Of a DNA stretch of 64,000 bases, positions 13,865 through 24,663 are shown piece after piece. The position numbers were made by a program, and so were the translations under genes. The DNA is from Adiantum capillus-veneris (taxonomy: Eukaryota; Streptophyta; Polypodiopsida; Polypodiales; Pteridaceae). The stretch's first letter is position 1. Each line of letters starts with the position of its first letter. The notes beneath the pieces were generated by a model, which saw nothing but the letters and a program-made list of their open reading frames with translations, had not been told where the DNA came from and ran no database searches. The stretch is from positions 99,997,412-100,061,411 of the forward strand of contig CM043963.1 of assembly GCA_014529385.2 (NCBI GenBank), in the 5' to 3' direction.

Positions 13865-14646
13865 GGGAATCCTCAAATCACTTCTACGTTGGAAAACCCT
13901 CATAACGATGCTCTCTATAAGGAGATTCAGGAAAAGAAGTTGTTGCTCAAACAAATGCAACCACCTTCTTTTAAAGGAGAGGGTGATGATATTGAGAAAG
14001 AAGAAGAAGTATGGATTGAAGCTATGGATGATTACTTCTCTGCTGCAAGAACCACACCTGCAAATCAAGCGATGTCAGGGATGTTTCGCCTCTCAGGGGA
14101 AGTGAAATTATGGTGGAAACAACATTGTCGTGACATGGGAGTGTTGGATAACTCTCAGAGTTGGTGGGAGATCAAACAAGCGGTGAGGAAAGATACTTAC
14201 CTCCTGCCCATGAAGCGATAAAGATGAATGAGTTCTTTAGCTTGAAACAATACAGTTTATCTTTGGAAGAGTACTACTCAAAGTTTGTAAGGCTTAGACG
14301 TTATGCACCGTCAATGACCATAGAGCAACATGTAGCTCGCTTTTGTCAAGGATTAAGAGAACCCATTTGCTCACGATTGGAAGCCTTGAAACCTACCACT
14401 GTACAAGATGCTTTACTACGAGCCAAACCTTTAATGAAGGAACAAGGGATTACAAGAAGAATTGAACAGAATCAAAGTATCAAAGATAGACAACCACAAA
14501 GAGTTCATGCTGCTAATGTGCAAGATTCTCTACGCTTGAATGTTCGATGCTTTGAATGTGGGGAGTTGGGACATTATCGGAACTCTTGCCCACGACTGAG
14601 CCCACGACTGAATAACGGAGCAGCGGTAGTAAGTGAAGCAGAATAA
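13865..14646 (+). pseudogene. gag of element D
   Basis: The open frame (from an in-frame ATG at 13850) includes QMQPPSFKGEGDD, WIEAMDDYFSAAR, EVKLWWKQHC and SWWEIKQAV, the usual Ty3/gypsy Gag core. One missing G near 14190 (element I has an extra g in gagggaaagatac) shifts the frame. The second part reads ERYLPPAHEAIKMNEFFSL, EEYYSKFVRLRRYAP and a zinc knuckle CFECGELGHYRNSC (CX2CX4HX4C), ending at 14646. Gag forms the particle that carries the RNA. No protease or polymerase follows. Confidence 0.85.
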
Positions 14647-14739
14647 GAATATTACCCTTTTAGAGATAATAATGGTCATTACTAATTGGACTAGGAGTAT
14701 TATCAGTTTTTCTCTAGATGAGGACATCTCGAATCCCTA

Positions 14740-14751
14740 AGTTGGGGAGAT
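14740..14751 (+). promoter_or_regulatory. Polypurine tract of element D
   Basis: AGTTGGGGAGAT directly before the 3' LTR start TGTAATG. It would prime plus-strand DNA synthesis. Confidence 0.85.
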
Positions 14752-15366
14752 TGTAATGTACCCAATATTTATCCATATAAGTCATTTCAGTTATTTTGCA
14801 AAGTAATTGAGATTCTCAATTTTGCGAGTCATCGTGAGTTTATCAGAGAAATCGGATTGAAAATCGGGTTCAGAATCCATTTATTTATGATATTTCTTTA
14901 TGTGGAACAATAAGTTTGTGTGGGAACGTAATCTATGTGTGAAGAAAAAGCTTAGAGATAGTATTTTTAGGAAAGAAAGAGAGGTGAGTCAAAATTAAGA
15001 TACTTCTTTCTTTCTCTCTTTCAAAATAGAATGGGAACTTGTAAGTATAGAGCTTTTTAAAATCGCGCATAGGATTCGCGTACCCAAAAAAAAATTTAAA
15101 AAAAAAAATTTTAAAAATATATTTCTTATAGAGCCGCGACGACGCGCGAGTTTTTTTCCTCTCCTATTCTTGAAACCTCTCAGTATTCTTAGCACCCCCC
15201 TAGGGCCTATATAAAGGACCCTTCTCCTCTCACGTTGAACACACACATCTACAGAAGCGGAAGCTCTCTTGCAACGACGCGTCGGAGAAAGCCTCTCTCC
15301 CTTAACCTCTCACCTTCAAACCATCTCCATCTCCAATCTTCGATGTGCCTTCACCCGATTTGTAAA

Positions 15367-15417
<51 letters not shown>

Positions 15418-16727
15418 TACGCGCTTTTCTTTTCTCCATTTCGAAGCTATGGCGCCGAAGCATGTAACGCGAAGTTCTAAGGACGCCCATGCCGTTGCAC
15501 CACCAAGGAAGGTGGGGAGAAAGGTGTCTACTCCGAACATATCTCATGCAGAAGCATCAACCGAAGAAGAAGTCGAAGCCGTCCAACCTCTAGCATAGGA
15601 GTTAGTTGCACGCACTCCAAATCCGGTAAGACAAATTTATAATTATGCATTGCTATTCATGTTTGACTTGGGAAGCTAAGTGTAGGAAACCCCTTAAACT
15701 GTCCGAGAAACGTGATCTTCTCACAAGAAACAAGCATATGTTTTCATAGATTAGTGAAAGAACTGTTTTGATAAATTATCACTGTTTGTTGAATTGTTAT
15801 GACTTAATAAACTGTTATTGTTTGATAAGTGGTTACCGATTGATATGAGGAATTGGTTGATCATGTTTGATGAATCATTTAATGAGAATAATTGTTTTGT
15901 TCTCGCGGGTAGCGAGATGATTCCGCGGTTAGCGAAGATTAAGCTGAGGTTATCGGCTCTCTTTTGTTCCTCGCGATTAGCGAGATGCCTCGCGGGTAGC
16001 GGGATGCCTGGTGGTTAGCAAGATGCCTCGCGGGTAGCGGGATGGGAAGGTTGCGCAATTCGCGGTTAGTGAATAAATCCCTTGCAAAGGTTCTGTTAGT
16101 TAGACAGAGAAAGTCCGCGGGTAGCGGCAAACTCATGAGAAATTGGAAAAGTTATTTTTGTTGAATAATAGGGATGTTACATTAGACCTTGTTTGAATTG
16201 TTTGGTATTGTTTGAAGGGCTTAATGAAAGAACCTGTGTTTGGAACTAATTAAGGAACACTGTTTGTGTATGTAAAACAGTGTGGAAAAAAAGTGTGCGT
16301 GTGGGGTGGAAAGTGGGGGCTGGCTCAGGTTGCCAGTCAAGGATGGGTGGACTCGATTAGTCGAGTACTTTTCACGTTGTCTTAGTTAGTTAGAGATTTA
16401 TCTCTTGTCATATTTCGGAATTAAGGATAGCGGCCGTGCCTCTTAAACGCGGGGAAAAAGGCGTTGTTTTTGGATCCTTAATATGTGAAAGGGATTTCTT
16501 CTCTTATAATGTAAGATCTAGAGTCCATAGAATCTTTAACCTTATCGACTTGGCTGGCTTGTGGCGTAGGGTCTTGCAACTAGGAACATAACAGGTGGAA
16601 GTCTTCTTCTCTTTCGTTGCTCGTATCCTTGCTTCGCCTTATCGGAGTAGGGTGTCATCAACAAATCTAGAGGATAAAGAAGGCTATCTTCCATGTCGCC
16701 CCGATTTTTTAAGACGGGGACCTTACA
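14752..16727 (+). repeat. 3' LTR of element D
   Basis: Second copy of 11249-13263. It has a TATA box at 15208-15215, a longer CT run (15369-15413), the exon-like ORF at 15449-15625 with TAG at 15596, the GTAAGA donor at 15626 and a four-unit 19-bp minisatellite (15971-16046). Ends TTACA followed by tcaaa. Confidence 0.95.
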
Positions 16728-16732
16728 TCAAA
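16728..16732. repeat. Target-site duplication of element D, right
   Basis: tcaaa, matching 11244-11248. Confidence 0.92.
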
Positions 16733-17630
16733 TGAGTTTTCATAGTTCATCATCGGAATTACAACAGGCAAAGGATATTCCAGGATCTCTCTTAATCTTC
16801 TTGGCCCGAACATAAAGACTATGCGCTGCAGGAAAAAAATCTTCCTGGACACATGAACATTATCTGGATTCTTTGAGTTAAATGAAAAGGAGTGAATTGA
16901 GGTCCATTTTGATCATCCATTAAAGCCAACCATGAAGCTCCCAAGAAAGCACACCTGTCTTATCCTCTGATTTTTCCAAAAATTTCAGCAGCATAACAGC
17001 ATAAATGGCTCAAAAGACCAAAAAACTAGTCATCACAATTTGGAAAAATTTTGGCAGAGTTTTCCCAGAAGTAGAGCAGTAAGAACCCAAAATATAGACT
17101 ATATATGTATGCATAAACTGTCAACAATAGAACCCGAGCATCAAATAGGACTCACTAGTACATAGCCTATGGCGAGGTCACGAAAAGGGTTCTCCAGCTA
17201 CCTGTATCACCGAAAGGATCTCCACATTTGAGAATCCCCCAGCTCAATAAAACCTCACGCTATCGACCCTCTCATGAAGGCTAATGCAAATCGCGTATAG
17301 TCAAGTCTCAGAAATGACTATCTTCCAGACCAAGTCTCAGAAATGGCTAGGACTGCCAAATACAACCAAGTATGGCTCCACAAAGGCGTACAATTGGCAG
17401 TTTCCACAAGTTACGTACAATCCAACAGACAATGCGCTCAAACAGGCGCCAAATGATGCATACCCACAACAGCTGCTGGTATATCACTGTACTCCAGCTA
17501 CCTGTACCTGTGTGAATCACCTGTACCTATCCCTGTAACTTGTAATCTGTAATCTGTAATCTGCAACCTACAACCTGTAATCCCGAATCTCGAAGCTTGA
17601 AGCTCGAAGCAAAAGGTACTCGAAGAAGAT
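16733..17630 (-). other. Leader region of element C
   Basis: Continues element C's 5' leader from the insertion point of D to its primer site. No convincing reading frame. A heptamer array of ctgtaat type (17533-17609, about 11 imperfect units) lies next to the primer site. Confidence 0.6.
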
Positions 17631-17647
17631 CCTCCGTGGGGGCGCCA
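17631..17647 (-). promoter_or_regulatory. Putative primer-binding site of element C
   Basis: Minus-strand TGGCGCCCCCACGGAGG, a few bases inside the LTR end (TGTGATCC at 17654 on the plus strand). One base different from the site in element A. Confidence 0.6.
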
Positions 17648-17653
17648 AAATAA

Positions 17654-18777
17654 TGTGATCCGGATGGAAACACACAGAACGCCTCTATAACGACTCGACT
17701 CAAACTCTTGGAATGATACACACACACACTATGGGGCACCACTCGGCTTATACAACCCACCTGGCCGAGACAGGGAACACACCTATGGAGTGAGAGGAGA
17801 GAGACTACCCTTTTAACCACTCCACACAGAGACACACACACATACACAAACTCAGCTCAAAAGAGGAGAACTTCTGATATTTAGATACAATAGAGCTTGG
17901 GCCAACACCAATGGGGCAAATAGCTCACACAATATGGGTAAAAGATGCCACATACAATCACAAATTGGAGCAGAAGCTTCGCTCATAGGAGAAACTTACA
18001 CAGTAAAAAAAGTGAAGAATTTGGAAAAATGGATAGCGCCATCGCGTTCGGAAAGGCCCAAAACCCCACTGTACAATGTCAAAGTGCTCAAATCCGACCT
18101 CGGATGAGCAGTTTACGGCCAAAAAAGGCTCCAAAATGAGCAAAAACACAGTTGCGGCTGTTCCTCCTCTCTTCTCCACGTTGTTTCTGGTCTTCTCTCC
18201 ATTTTTTCAGTTCCCACAGTTAGATTTTTTACTTGGGCACCCTTGGCCTTTTAGATGACCTCAAACAGACCCCGAACAGGCCAAAAACTGACCTCGCAGT
18301 GCATAGTTGTCACCTTTTTGCATCCATCCGCACACTTGGCACTCAGCTTTTTTCAATAATGCATCCTGAAACCACATGAAGTGTCCCCAAAAGATGGTCC
18401 TCATGATGACCTTTCTGCATAATTATCACAAGAAAACACCCACGTTGTGTCCATACTTCTCCACGTGCAAGTATTGACCCCATTCGGCCGCCTGACGCCA
18501 CTAGATTCCATCTGATGCACCTGCTTACCTCATGTCGTCGGCCCGCGGATAGCTTCCTCAATAAGTTTTACGCGCTAGCAACTCCTCATTATTGTAAAAA
18601 AAACACACTGGTACTGGTGATAGTGAGAATCAATGCACTATGTACACCCTGTCCTACCTGTACACATGTGGGCCCCACATAACCACCTGGCTCTGGAAAA
18701 TGGGCAAACCTTTGTTTGATGCACCATGCATGGGTATGTACATATGCACAATCCCTTGCTCCAAAAAACTCATGACA
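17654..18777 (-). repeat. 5' LTR of element C (1124 bp)
   Basis: Plus-strand limits TGTGATCCGG at 17654 and CATGACA at 18777; its inner 1 kb matches 7784-8776. The first ~130 bp (17654-17785) have no partner in the left copy. Confidence 0.8.
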
Positions 18778-18780
18778 CCG

Positions 18781-19036
18781 TTTACGTAAGCGGCTACATG
18801 GGGACGACAATGTCATTGGCCAACAGATTTTGGTCGATTTTGTTGAACATCCTACCTCACCGCATGAACCTGAACAAATTCTCGACTATCATGATTTACG
18901 TAGACGTCGTCATGTACGTCGACAAGCTTTAATCAAGTGGAAAGATCGACCTGAGGAAGGTGCCACTTGGGAAAACATTAGTGTTCTTAAGAAGAAGTTT
19001 CCCACTTTTTTTTCGAGGACAAAAACTCTTCCTTAA
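18781..19036 (+). pseudogene. Element E: integrase C-terminal chromodomain fragment
   Basis: The frame contains EQILDYHDLRRRRHVRRQAL, then LIKWKDRPEEGATWEN and a LKKKFPTFF end. The pattern ILD-R....LIKWK-P-E-ATWE-L--FP is the chromodomain at the end of plant chromovirus integrases, thought to guide integration to histone-marked chromatin. Everything upstream is missing because element C abuts at 18777. The polypurine tract follows at once. Confidence 0.8.
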
Positions 19037-19200
19037 GGGGGCAGTAATGTCAGAACAAGGGCAAGGCCAGGGAGTCATGGACGGTGGGCCAAGGGCCGGA
19101 CTAGGCAATACGGAAAGGGAATCCAGCTAGGGCAAAGGGCTAGGAGCTTGGTCTATATAGTGGGGGGTTGGGAGGTGGATTCCAGGCACTAGTCTCCCCT
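19033..19200 (+). promoter_or_regulatory. Polypurine tract and 3' LTR start of element E
   Basis: TTAAGGGGGCAGTAA at 19033-19047, then TGTCAGAACAAGG starting at 19048, the classic PPT/LTR junction of chromoviruses. A TATA-like tctatatagtg at about 19152 would be the LTR promoter. The downstream LTR end could not be located because no second copy is present. Confidence 0.65.
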
Positions 19201-20561
19201 AGGTATTATACTTGCCTTCCAATTGTACATGGCTAGTAGGTATATGCTTCCCAAGCAAAATCCCCTTATGTTAGTCTCTACACCAAAAAAATTGAGAAAG
19301 AATTCACTAAGCTCCAACGTGTCTTGTAAATTTGCACATGAAGCTCCATCTTGGAATTTTGGGTTGTATGATCTCATACTCCATTACCAAAATCTATCAA
19401 GAAATTGTTGTGATGAGTGGCTCCTTATGCATAAAACTAGACTGAACATTTGACATGCTGCCTGTAATGTTCACAAAAAGTACTTGGAAAGGTTTTTAGC
19501 ACATCAACTTTGATTTGATTAGTTTGATTTTAGAATGAGAGAGGCATTTGTAAGTTTTTATTGATGTTCACAAGAATGTTTTAGCAATACCTCAACATCA
19601 TGAGATTTTGCGTTTGGGCATCACATACCTAACTAGGTGCAATTGACACTTGCTGGTATAATCTTCACAAAAATTATTAGGTAAGTCCTTTTAGCTTATC
19701 TTGAACTTTGATTCCTTCATTATAATCATGAGAGTGTTCCTAGATTCCTAGTGATGTTTATATAAAGTTTTGAACAAATTCTCATATTATTTTCCATATA
19801 CTATGACATAGCACAATACCATGAGCTTTTGTGGGGGAGGAGCCACATACCTAACTAGGTCTTACTGGGGCAACTAACCTCAAAGTTGATGGCAAGCCAA
19901 TGGCCCCTTGGTCTCCAATGCACATTGCTAGTATATGGTTTCTCTCTAGAAGCTCCTAATGTTGATCACCATGTGAAAAAATGTCAGAGGAAGTACCCTC
20001 TTTCATATGTAGAAGTGTCTGCTACCTCTGAAACTTTTGTTTGGGTTTTGGGTTGTTTGCTCTTGTAACGAGTGTTCTAGCTAACTCATGTTTCAATGTT
20101 TTAGATTTACTAAAACTCAAGTCCCTACACTTAACTATCTAAGGCCCTCCCAGTTTCTTCAAATTCTATTTCTTCTTCTAATATAGGGCAAAGTTGTTCA
20201 CTTTACAATTCAAAAATTGATGTTTCCCATTCCTTTGTATACTCTGAATCCCCATCTAAACATCAATATTTTTCAAGTTCTCTGTATATTACTGATTCCT
20301 AGCACAATGAAACTTTTGCAAGCAGAGCTAGAAACCCAAATCTTGACAACAATGCAACCTAGCAAAGTTGACACCAATGGTTGACAATTATGTAACCTAG
20401 CACATTGTGCATTCTACTCTAGAACTTGACACCAATGGTTGACAATGCTTCAACCTACCACAATGCAACCACCACTACTCAAAAACTTGGTTCACAAAAA
20501 TTTGTCCCAAATCATGCATTTTTGCAAAAATTCCTAAATATGTCTTCTTTTCTTTAACTCT
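19201..20561. other. Unassigned stretch
   Basis: Short broken reading frames only. The phrase cacatacctaactaggt occurs twice (19622 and 19845) and caatgcacattgctagtatatgg (19916) loosely echoes 19218-19245, suggesting an old diverged duplication. May include the remainder of element E's LTR or upstream CACTA sequence; nothing diagnostic. Confidence 0.3.
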
Positions 20562-21322
20562 ATGTGGTCAAACGGTGGTCACTTTTGTATGTGCCACATT
20601 GATGAGCATAGAACCACCATGGACTATGGCATCATGGGCAACTTTGACACAAATGGTGATGAAGTCAAGTACTGTGGAACTATTGAAAGGATACTACGGT
20701 TGATTTTAGAACCTTTCATACCTTCACCTTTGAGTGCAAGTGGTTTGGAAATGTGTCTAGACGGCATGCGAATGGCCTCTACATGGTGGACTCTAGTGTG
20801 CATCACACAAGGAGGTATGAAAATTTAGTTTTTCCACGCCATTGTGAGCAGGTGAGTGATGCCTTTTTTATTCTTATTTGATTGTAACATTAATTATACC
20901 AATGTTACTCACTTTGAGCAGGTGAGTGATGCCTTTTTTATTCTTATTTGATTGTAACATTAATTATACCAATGTTACTCACTTTGAGCTTCTCTTCTAT
21001 AAGTCATCTATATCCTAGCAATCCACCGACCAAACATTTGGTTTTAATTCCCATAACACCTCGGGGAAGAACCATTTTTGCCAGTAATAAAGTGGAGACC
21101 ATCTTTGACCCTCTTGCACCTCCTACTTTGAATGAGGGGGAGACAAAGGAGAGGGAGATCGATGATTCAATTCCAGCGGCCACAAGTCTTAGCGGCGAGG
21201 ATGATTGTCATGATGATGATGATGATGAGACGGAGGATGATGAATTTGAAGATGATGAAGCCAACGTATTTACGAACGACAATTCTATTTCTCCCTTTAT
21301 TGATTTAGGAGCTAGGGCTTAG
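20562..21322 (+). pseudogene. CACTA (En/Spm) protein remnant, DUF4216-like
   Basis: The first frame reads HIDEHRTTMDYGIMGNFDTN, VKYCGTIERILRL. After a frameshift it continues RTFHTFTFECKWFGN, NGLYMVDSS and NLVFPRHCEQ. FECKWF followed by an EQ-V-type motif fits the DUF4216 region found C-terminal to TNP2-type CACTA transposases. After a short putative intron the frame resumes with PTKHLVLIPITPRG and a strongly acidic tail (DDDDDETEDDEFEDDEAN), ending at 21322. The catalytic TNP2 part was not found upstream. Confidence 0.55.
20845..20984 (+). repeat. 70-bp tandem duplication over a putative intron
   Basis: Two identical copies of a 70-bp unit starting tgagcaggtgagtgatgcc (20845 and 20915). Each copy contains a CAG/GTGAGT donor; an acceptor-like ctttgag lies at the end of each unit. 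Confidence 0.9.
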
Positions 21323-21877
21323 AATTGGATGACGCTTCTTGTAGGGATCTTTTGAAAGATGATTCATAAAAATTTTGTATACTTCAAGTTATGAAATTTT
21401 TTGGCCGTGTCATCCATTCATCTCTCTCTCTCCACTCTCTTACTCTCTCTAATTTTGTGAAGCATGCTAAATTATGTTAATCAAGTGATAGTGATTAGTT
21501 TAGTTGTAATCAAGTGTAATCCCACATAGCTAACTATTGTTCCATGTTTTCATATTTATTTATTTTTTTAATTTGAAAATTTCATATAATGTTCTTTAAT
21601 TTTTATTAAGGGGGAGGGAAACACCAAAATTTGAGAGGGAAGCCAAAATTTGAATGTTTAAGTACTAAATTGCGCTTCGGGATTAAACGTGGTAATTTTC
21701 ACGACAATAAAAAAGGTAACTACTATCGCGGTAATAAGCACAAAAATAAACACGACAATATTTGAAATAAAAAAGGCCCCCCCCATCCTCCTCTTTCTTC
21801 CCTCTCTAGCTGATTTTGGACCTTCTCTCCACAAAACACGATAAAAGGCTGTGGTAAACAATTAGAGATTTTCATAG
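21323..21877. other. Unassigned AT-rich stretch with possible CACTA subterminal repeats
   Basis: 21650-21770 has several related short words (cacgacaat, cgcggtaat, acgtggtaat, acacgacaat) in both orientations, as expected of subterminal repeats of a CACTA element. No clear CACTA/TAGTG terminus with target duplication could be fixed. Confidence 0.3.
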
Positions 21878-24449
21878 TGATTTGAGAGCTAAAATGGCGT
21901 AGCAACCTAGTGCGGTGACATAGGACGTAGGAAGTTTTCTAGGTTTGAGAGTGATATATTTGCTACTGAGTTAAAAGGCTTCATTCCATAGATTTACTTC
22001 TTGAGGTTGATAGCTTCAAAGAGTCTTCGTGCCCCATCCAAGTCATTTCCCAAAGTATTAACATTATGGTAGTGCAAGATAGCTATGCTATAGAAGTTGA
22101 AAGCGGAGCAGCAAACAAGTGCAAAGCTCGGGGACTCGTATTGTGTGATCAAGAACCCACTCACACAACTTCTATTAATGCAAGATGTATTAACCCCCTC
22201 TTTGACATCCCCAACTCCCACAATGGCATTAGAAGACTTGAAAGCACTTAAAGAAGAATTAGCTCAAGAGAAATATGATAGACAGGTATTGACAGCAGGG
22301 CACGGGGTCATTCAGGGTCAAAAATATGAATAATTCAAGCAGCTTAAGGAGCAATTGGAAAAATAACAAGAAGAGTTAGCTGCTAAGAAAGCATCACATG
22401 CCCTAAAGCTACAAAAAAAATACATGGAAGTTAGTGACATCCAAGCCCAGACAGTAGTACTTGCTCACCCAGCACTTGCACACCAGGAAGATAGAAAACA
22501 AGGGTAGAAAACCCGAGTAGAGCTGTTAAGCACTTCTACTGAGAGCGGCCTCCATGATTTTGAAGCCGCAAAAGAGAGTACATGAAATTTGAGCTCAAAG
22601 TTCTTGAATCAACGACCCTTATGATAATCATGCCAGATGAGGTGGTAAAGACCTATGGCCACCAAATGATTTCTCTTCCTTTGATGAAGCAAGACACTCA
22701 CCTGTGGAAACAAAAGCTACTTCCCACACTTGATCCAAATCACAAGGGGGACTATATTGTTGTAGCAGTGACAACGGACCAGGTACTAACCATCCTAGAG
22801 AATCAAACCCTTTGGATAAATAAGTGGTTTAAAAAGTAGCCACATGATGAGACATTCTACAGGAATTCACCACAGCATCTCTAAATTGATCCTACTTTTT
22901 GTCCTATCAATAAAAGGCGATCCTAGGATAGCTTCTACACATGGCAAAGCAAATGGCTGATAGTATTTAATTACCCTAACTTATCCAAGCCGGCCAATAG
23001 CTTCCCACCATCAGAAAGATAGTTGAAATTCTCATAGCCTACATCACACTTTATGAAGACATCAAGGTAGTGGACAACCCTTGAAAATTATTCCTGGAAG
23101 GCACCAAAGGCTTGTGCTAGAACCTATAAACAGAGATTCTGAACCACAATGTGAACATGGGTTTGTACGCTTGTGTCATGTTTCTGCCTCCCAATACTTG
23201 CAATCATTTGAGAAGGTGTTCATGATTGGGTTCTTCAAAATGAACTCTACAATCTTCAACCCCATGACCAAAATTTGTGTGCGTGTCATGTCACTTATCA
23301 AAGAAAATTAATGCACAATCCATTCAAAGAATTAGCAGCATAGGTGGTAATCAGAGCAAGGGCAAGGAATTTTCAAGCTTTCACTCAAAAATTGGAGAAG
23401 TGCACATTGAATTACGTAAAAATACAACAATCACAATGATAACCAGTAGCTGCAAAAGCGAAGAACAAGGACACAATGGATGATAAACTCAAAGATGAAC
23501 ACCACACTCAAGTTTGCACGAGGGCGTGCAAAGACTAGGATCGGGGGAATGTTGGTAGTGGAATCAGATGCGCGCCCTTTTAGGCGACCCCTTCTTCATG
23601 AGCCCTACAATTTTGAATGTCCACCATCATTTGTTTGGAATGCCTTGTAATTATAAGTGAGCCTCTAAGTTTAATCACATAATTTCTGAGTCTATCTATG
23701 CAAAATTTGAGTTGTAAAGTCTATACTTGAGTCTGAGCCTTGTAAAGCCGGTCTTTGGCCAAAAAAGCCCTAGGTATAAAGTTCCTTTTTGTAAATTTGA
23801 AAAGGGGACTACTCATCATCACAAGGTTTTGATTTGAGTGTACAACTAAGAGCAGCTACTCTCGCATGCTTTGTAATCATCATATCTTGAGCTCTGCTAA
23901 TCACATTTTGATTCTAAAAATTGCATTGTGTTCCTTGTCTACTACTCTTTCATTTAAGAGTGATCATTTTTAGTTTTGTCAAGGTTTGTTGACTACCTGT
24001 TAGTGAGCTACGTCAGCTATTTTGAGTGCGTTAATGGTTGCTTTTGACGTTTCAACCATAAGAAAGTGTTCCTAGACCATAGGGCGTCCTTTCCGGTATG
24101 TTTTGTTGCAATTTTCTAGACCTTGATCATGATGGATCGTGATTTTGGTACCTCATTGGAATGCGACCAAACTTGGTTGGATCGTGCCCTTAAGCGTTTT
24201 AGACCTCCTCCTAAAGTTTCATATCATTTGGACTTTGTTTGAGTGCTGAAATGGCATGAAAACCTAGTGCAGGGACATAGGACATAGGCAGAGTGCCAGG
24301 TTTGAGAGTGATAGATTTTCTAGTGTGCTAGAAGGATTTGTTTCGTAGGTTCACTTCTTGAGGTTGATAGCCTCAAAGAGTCTTCGATGCCCCATTGAGT
24401 CACTTCCATGAGTATTTAGATTATGTTTGTGCGAGTTAGCTATGCTACA
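21878..24449 (+). mobile_element. Element J: decayed LTR element (partial)
   Basis: A diverged direct repeat (21878-22092 and ~24232-24449, sharing aacctagtgc, gacatagga and acttcttgaggttgatag) brackets about 1.4 kb. A polypurine-like AGGATCGGGGGAA at 23537-23549 precedes TGTTGGTAGTGG, a plausible 3' LTR start, giving an LTR of about 900 bp (23550-24449) of which only the last ~215 bp remain on the left. The interior has broken frames: an EELAQEKYDRQ / QLKEQLEK coiled-coil segment (22230-22440) and an 85-codon ORF (22582-22839) that I do not recognise. No pol motif. Confidence 0.4.
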
Positions 24450-24663
24450 GAGACGTTGTCGTGACCTGCTTACAATTACAAAAATGAGGCTTAAAATGCA
24501 CTCCATTGGCTCCCATTCCTTACATGAAAAAGAATAAACATTTGTAAGTGTAGGACCTAAATGTAAGATAAGGATAAACATCTGAAAGTGTAAGAGCTAA
24601 ATGTAATAGAATAGAAAGGTTTAAATGGAAGAGAACAAAAAGAAGGATAAGGAACCACTTACA
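24450..24663. other. Short stretch, no features
   Basis: Two similar phrases gtaagtgtaggacctaaatgtaa and gaaagtgtaagagctaaatgtaa (about 24544 and 24584) form a 40-bp imperfect repeat. Nothing else seen. Confidence 0.3.

Larger units (their letters stand above)
11249..16727 (+). mobile_element. Element D: complete gag-only LTR retrotransposon (TR-GAG type)
   Basis: It has paired LTRs (2015 and 1976 bp, TGTAATG...TTACA), a perfect tRNA-iMet primer site at 13266-13277, a purine-rich tract at 14740-14751 and a 5-bp tcaaa duplication on both sides. Its 1.49-kb interior holds only a leader and gag. Gag and leader match element I, which retains pol. Homology to I stops near 14676 and the next ~75 bp look like the extreme 3' end of pol, so D appears to arise by internal pol deletion. 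It is inserted in element C and so is younger than C. Confidence 0.92.
7784..18777 (-). mobile_element. Element C: gag-protease LTR retrotransposon split by element D
   Basis: Direct copies at ~7784-8776 and 17654-18777 are its LTRs. Minus-strand order is 5' LTR (17654-18777), primer-site-like sequence at 17631-17647, leader, gag, protease, an acidic linker, polypurine tract next to 8777 and the 3' LTR. RT and integrase are absent. Element D plus its 5-bp target duplication interrupts the leader just upstream of gag. Without D, C is about 5.5 kb. The outer end of its 3' LTR was lost together with the end of element A. Confidence 0.8.

Noticed and set aside
21904-21916. TAGTG as the 3' terminus of the CACTA element
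   Set aside because: The same cctagtgc phrase occurs in the second copy of the element J repeat (24265), so it belongs to that repeat.
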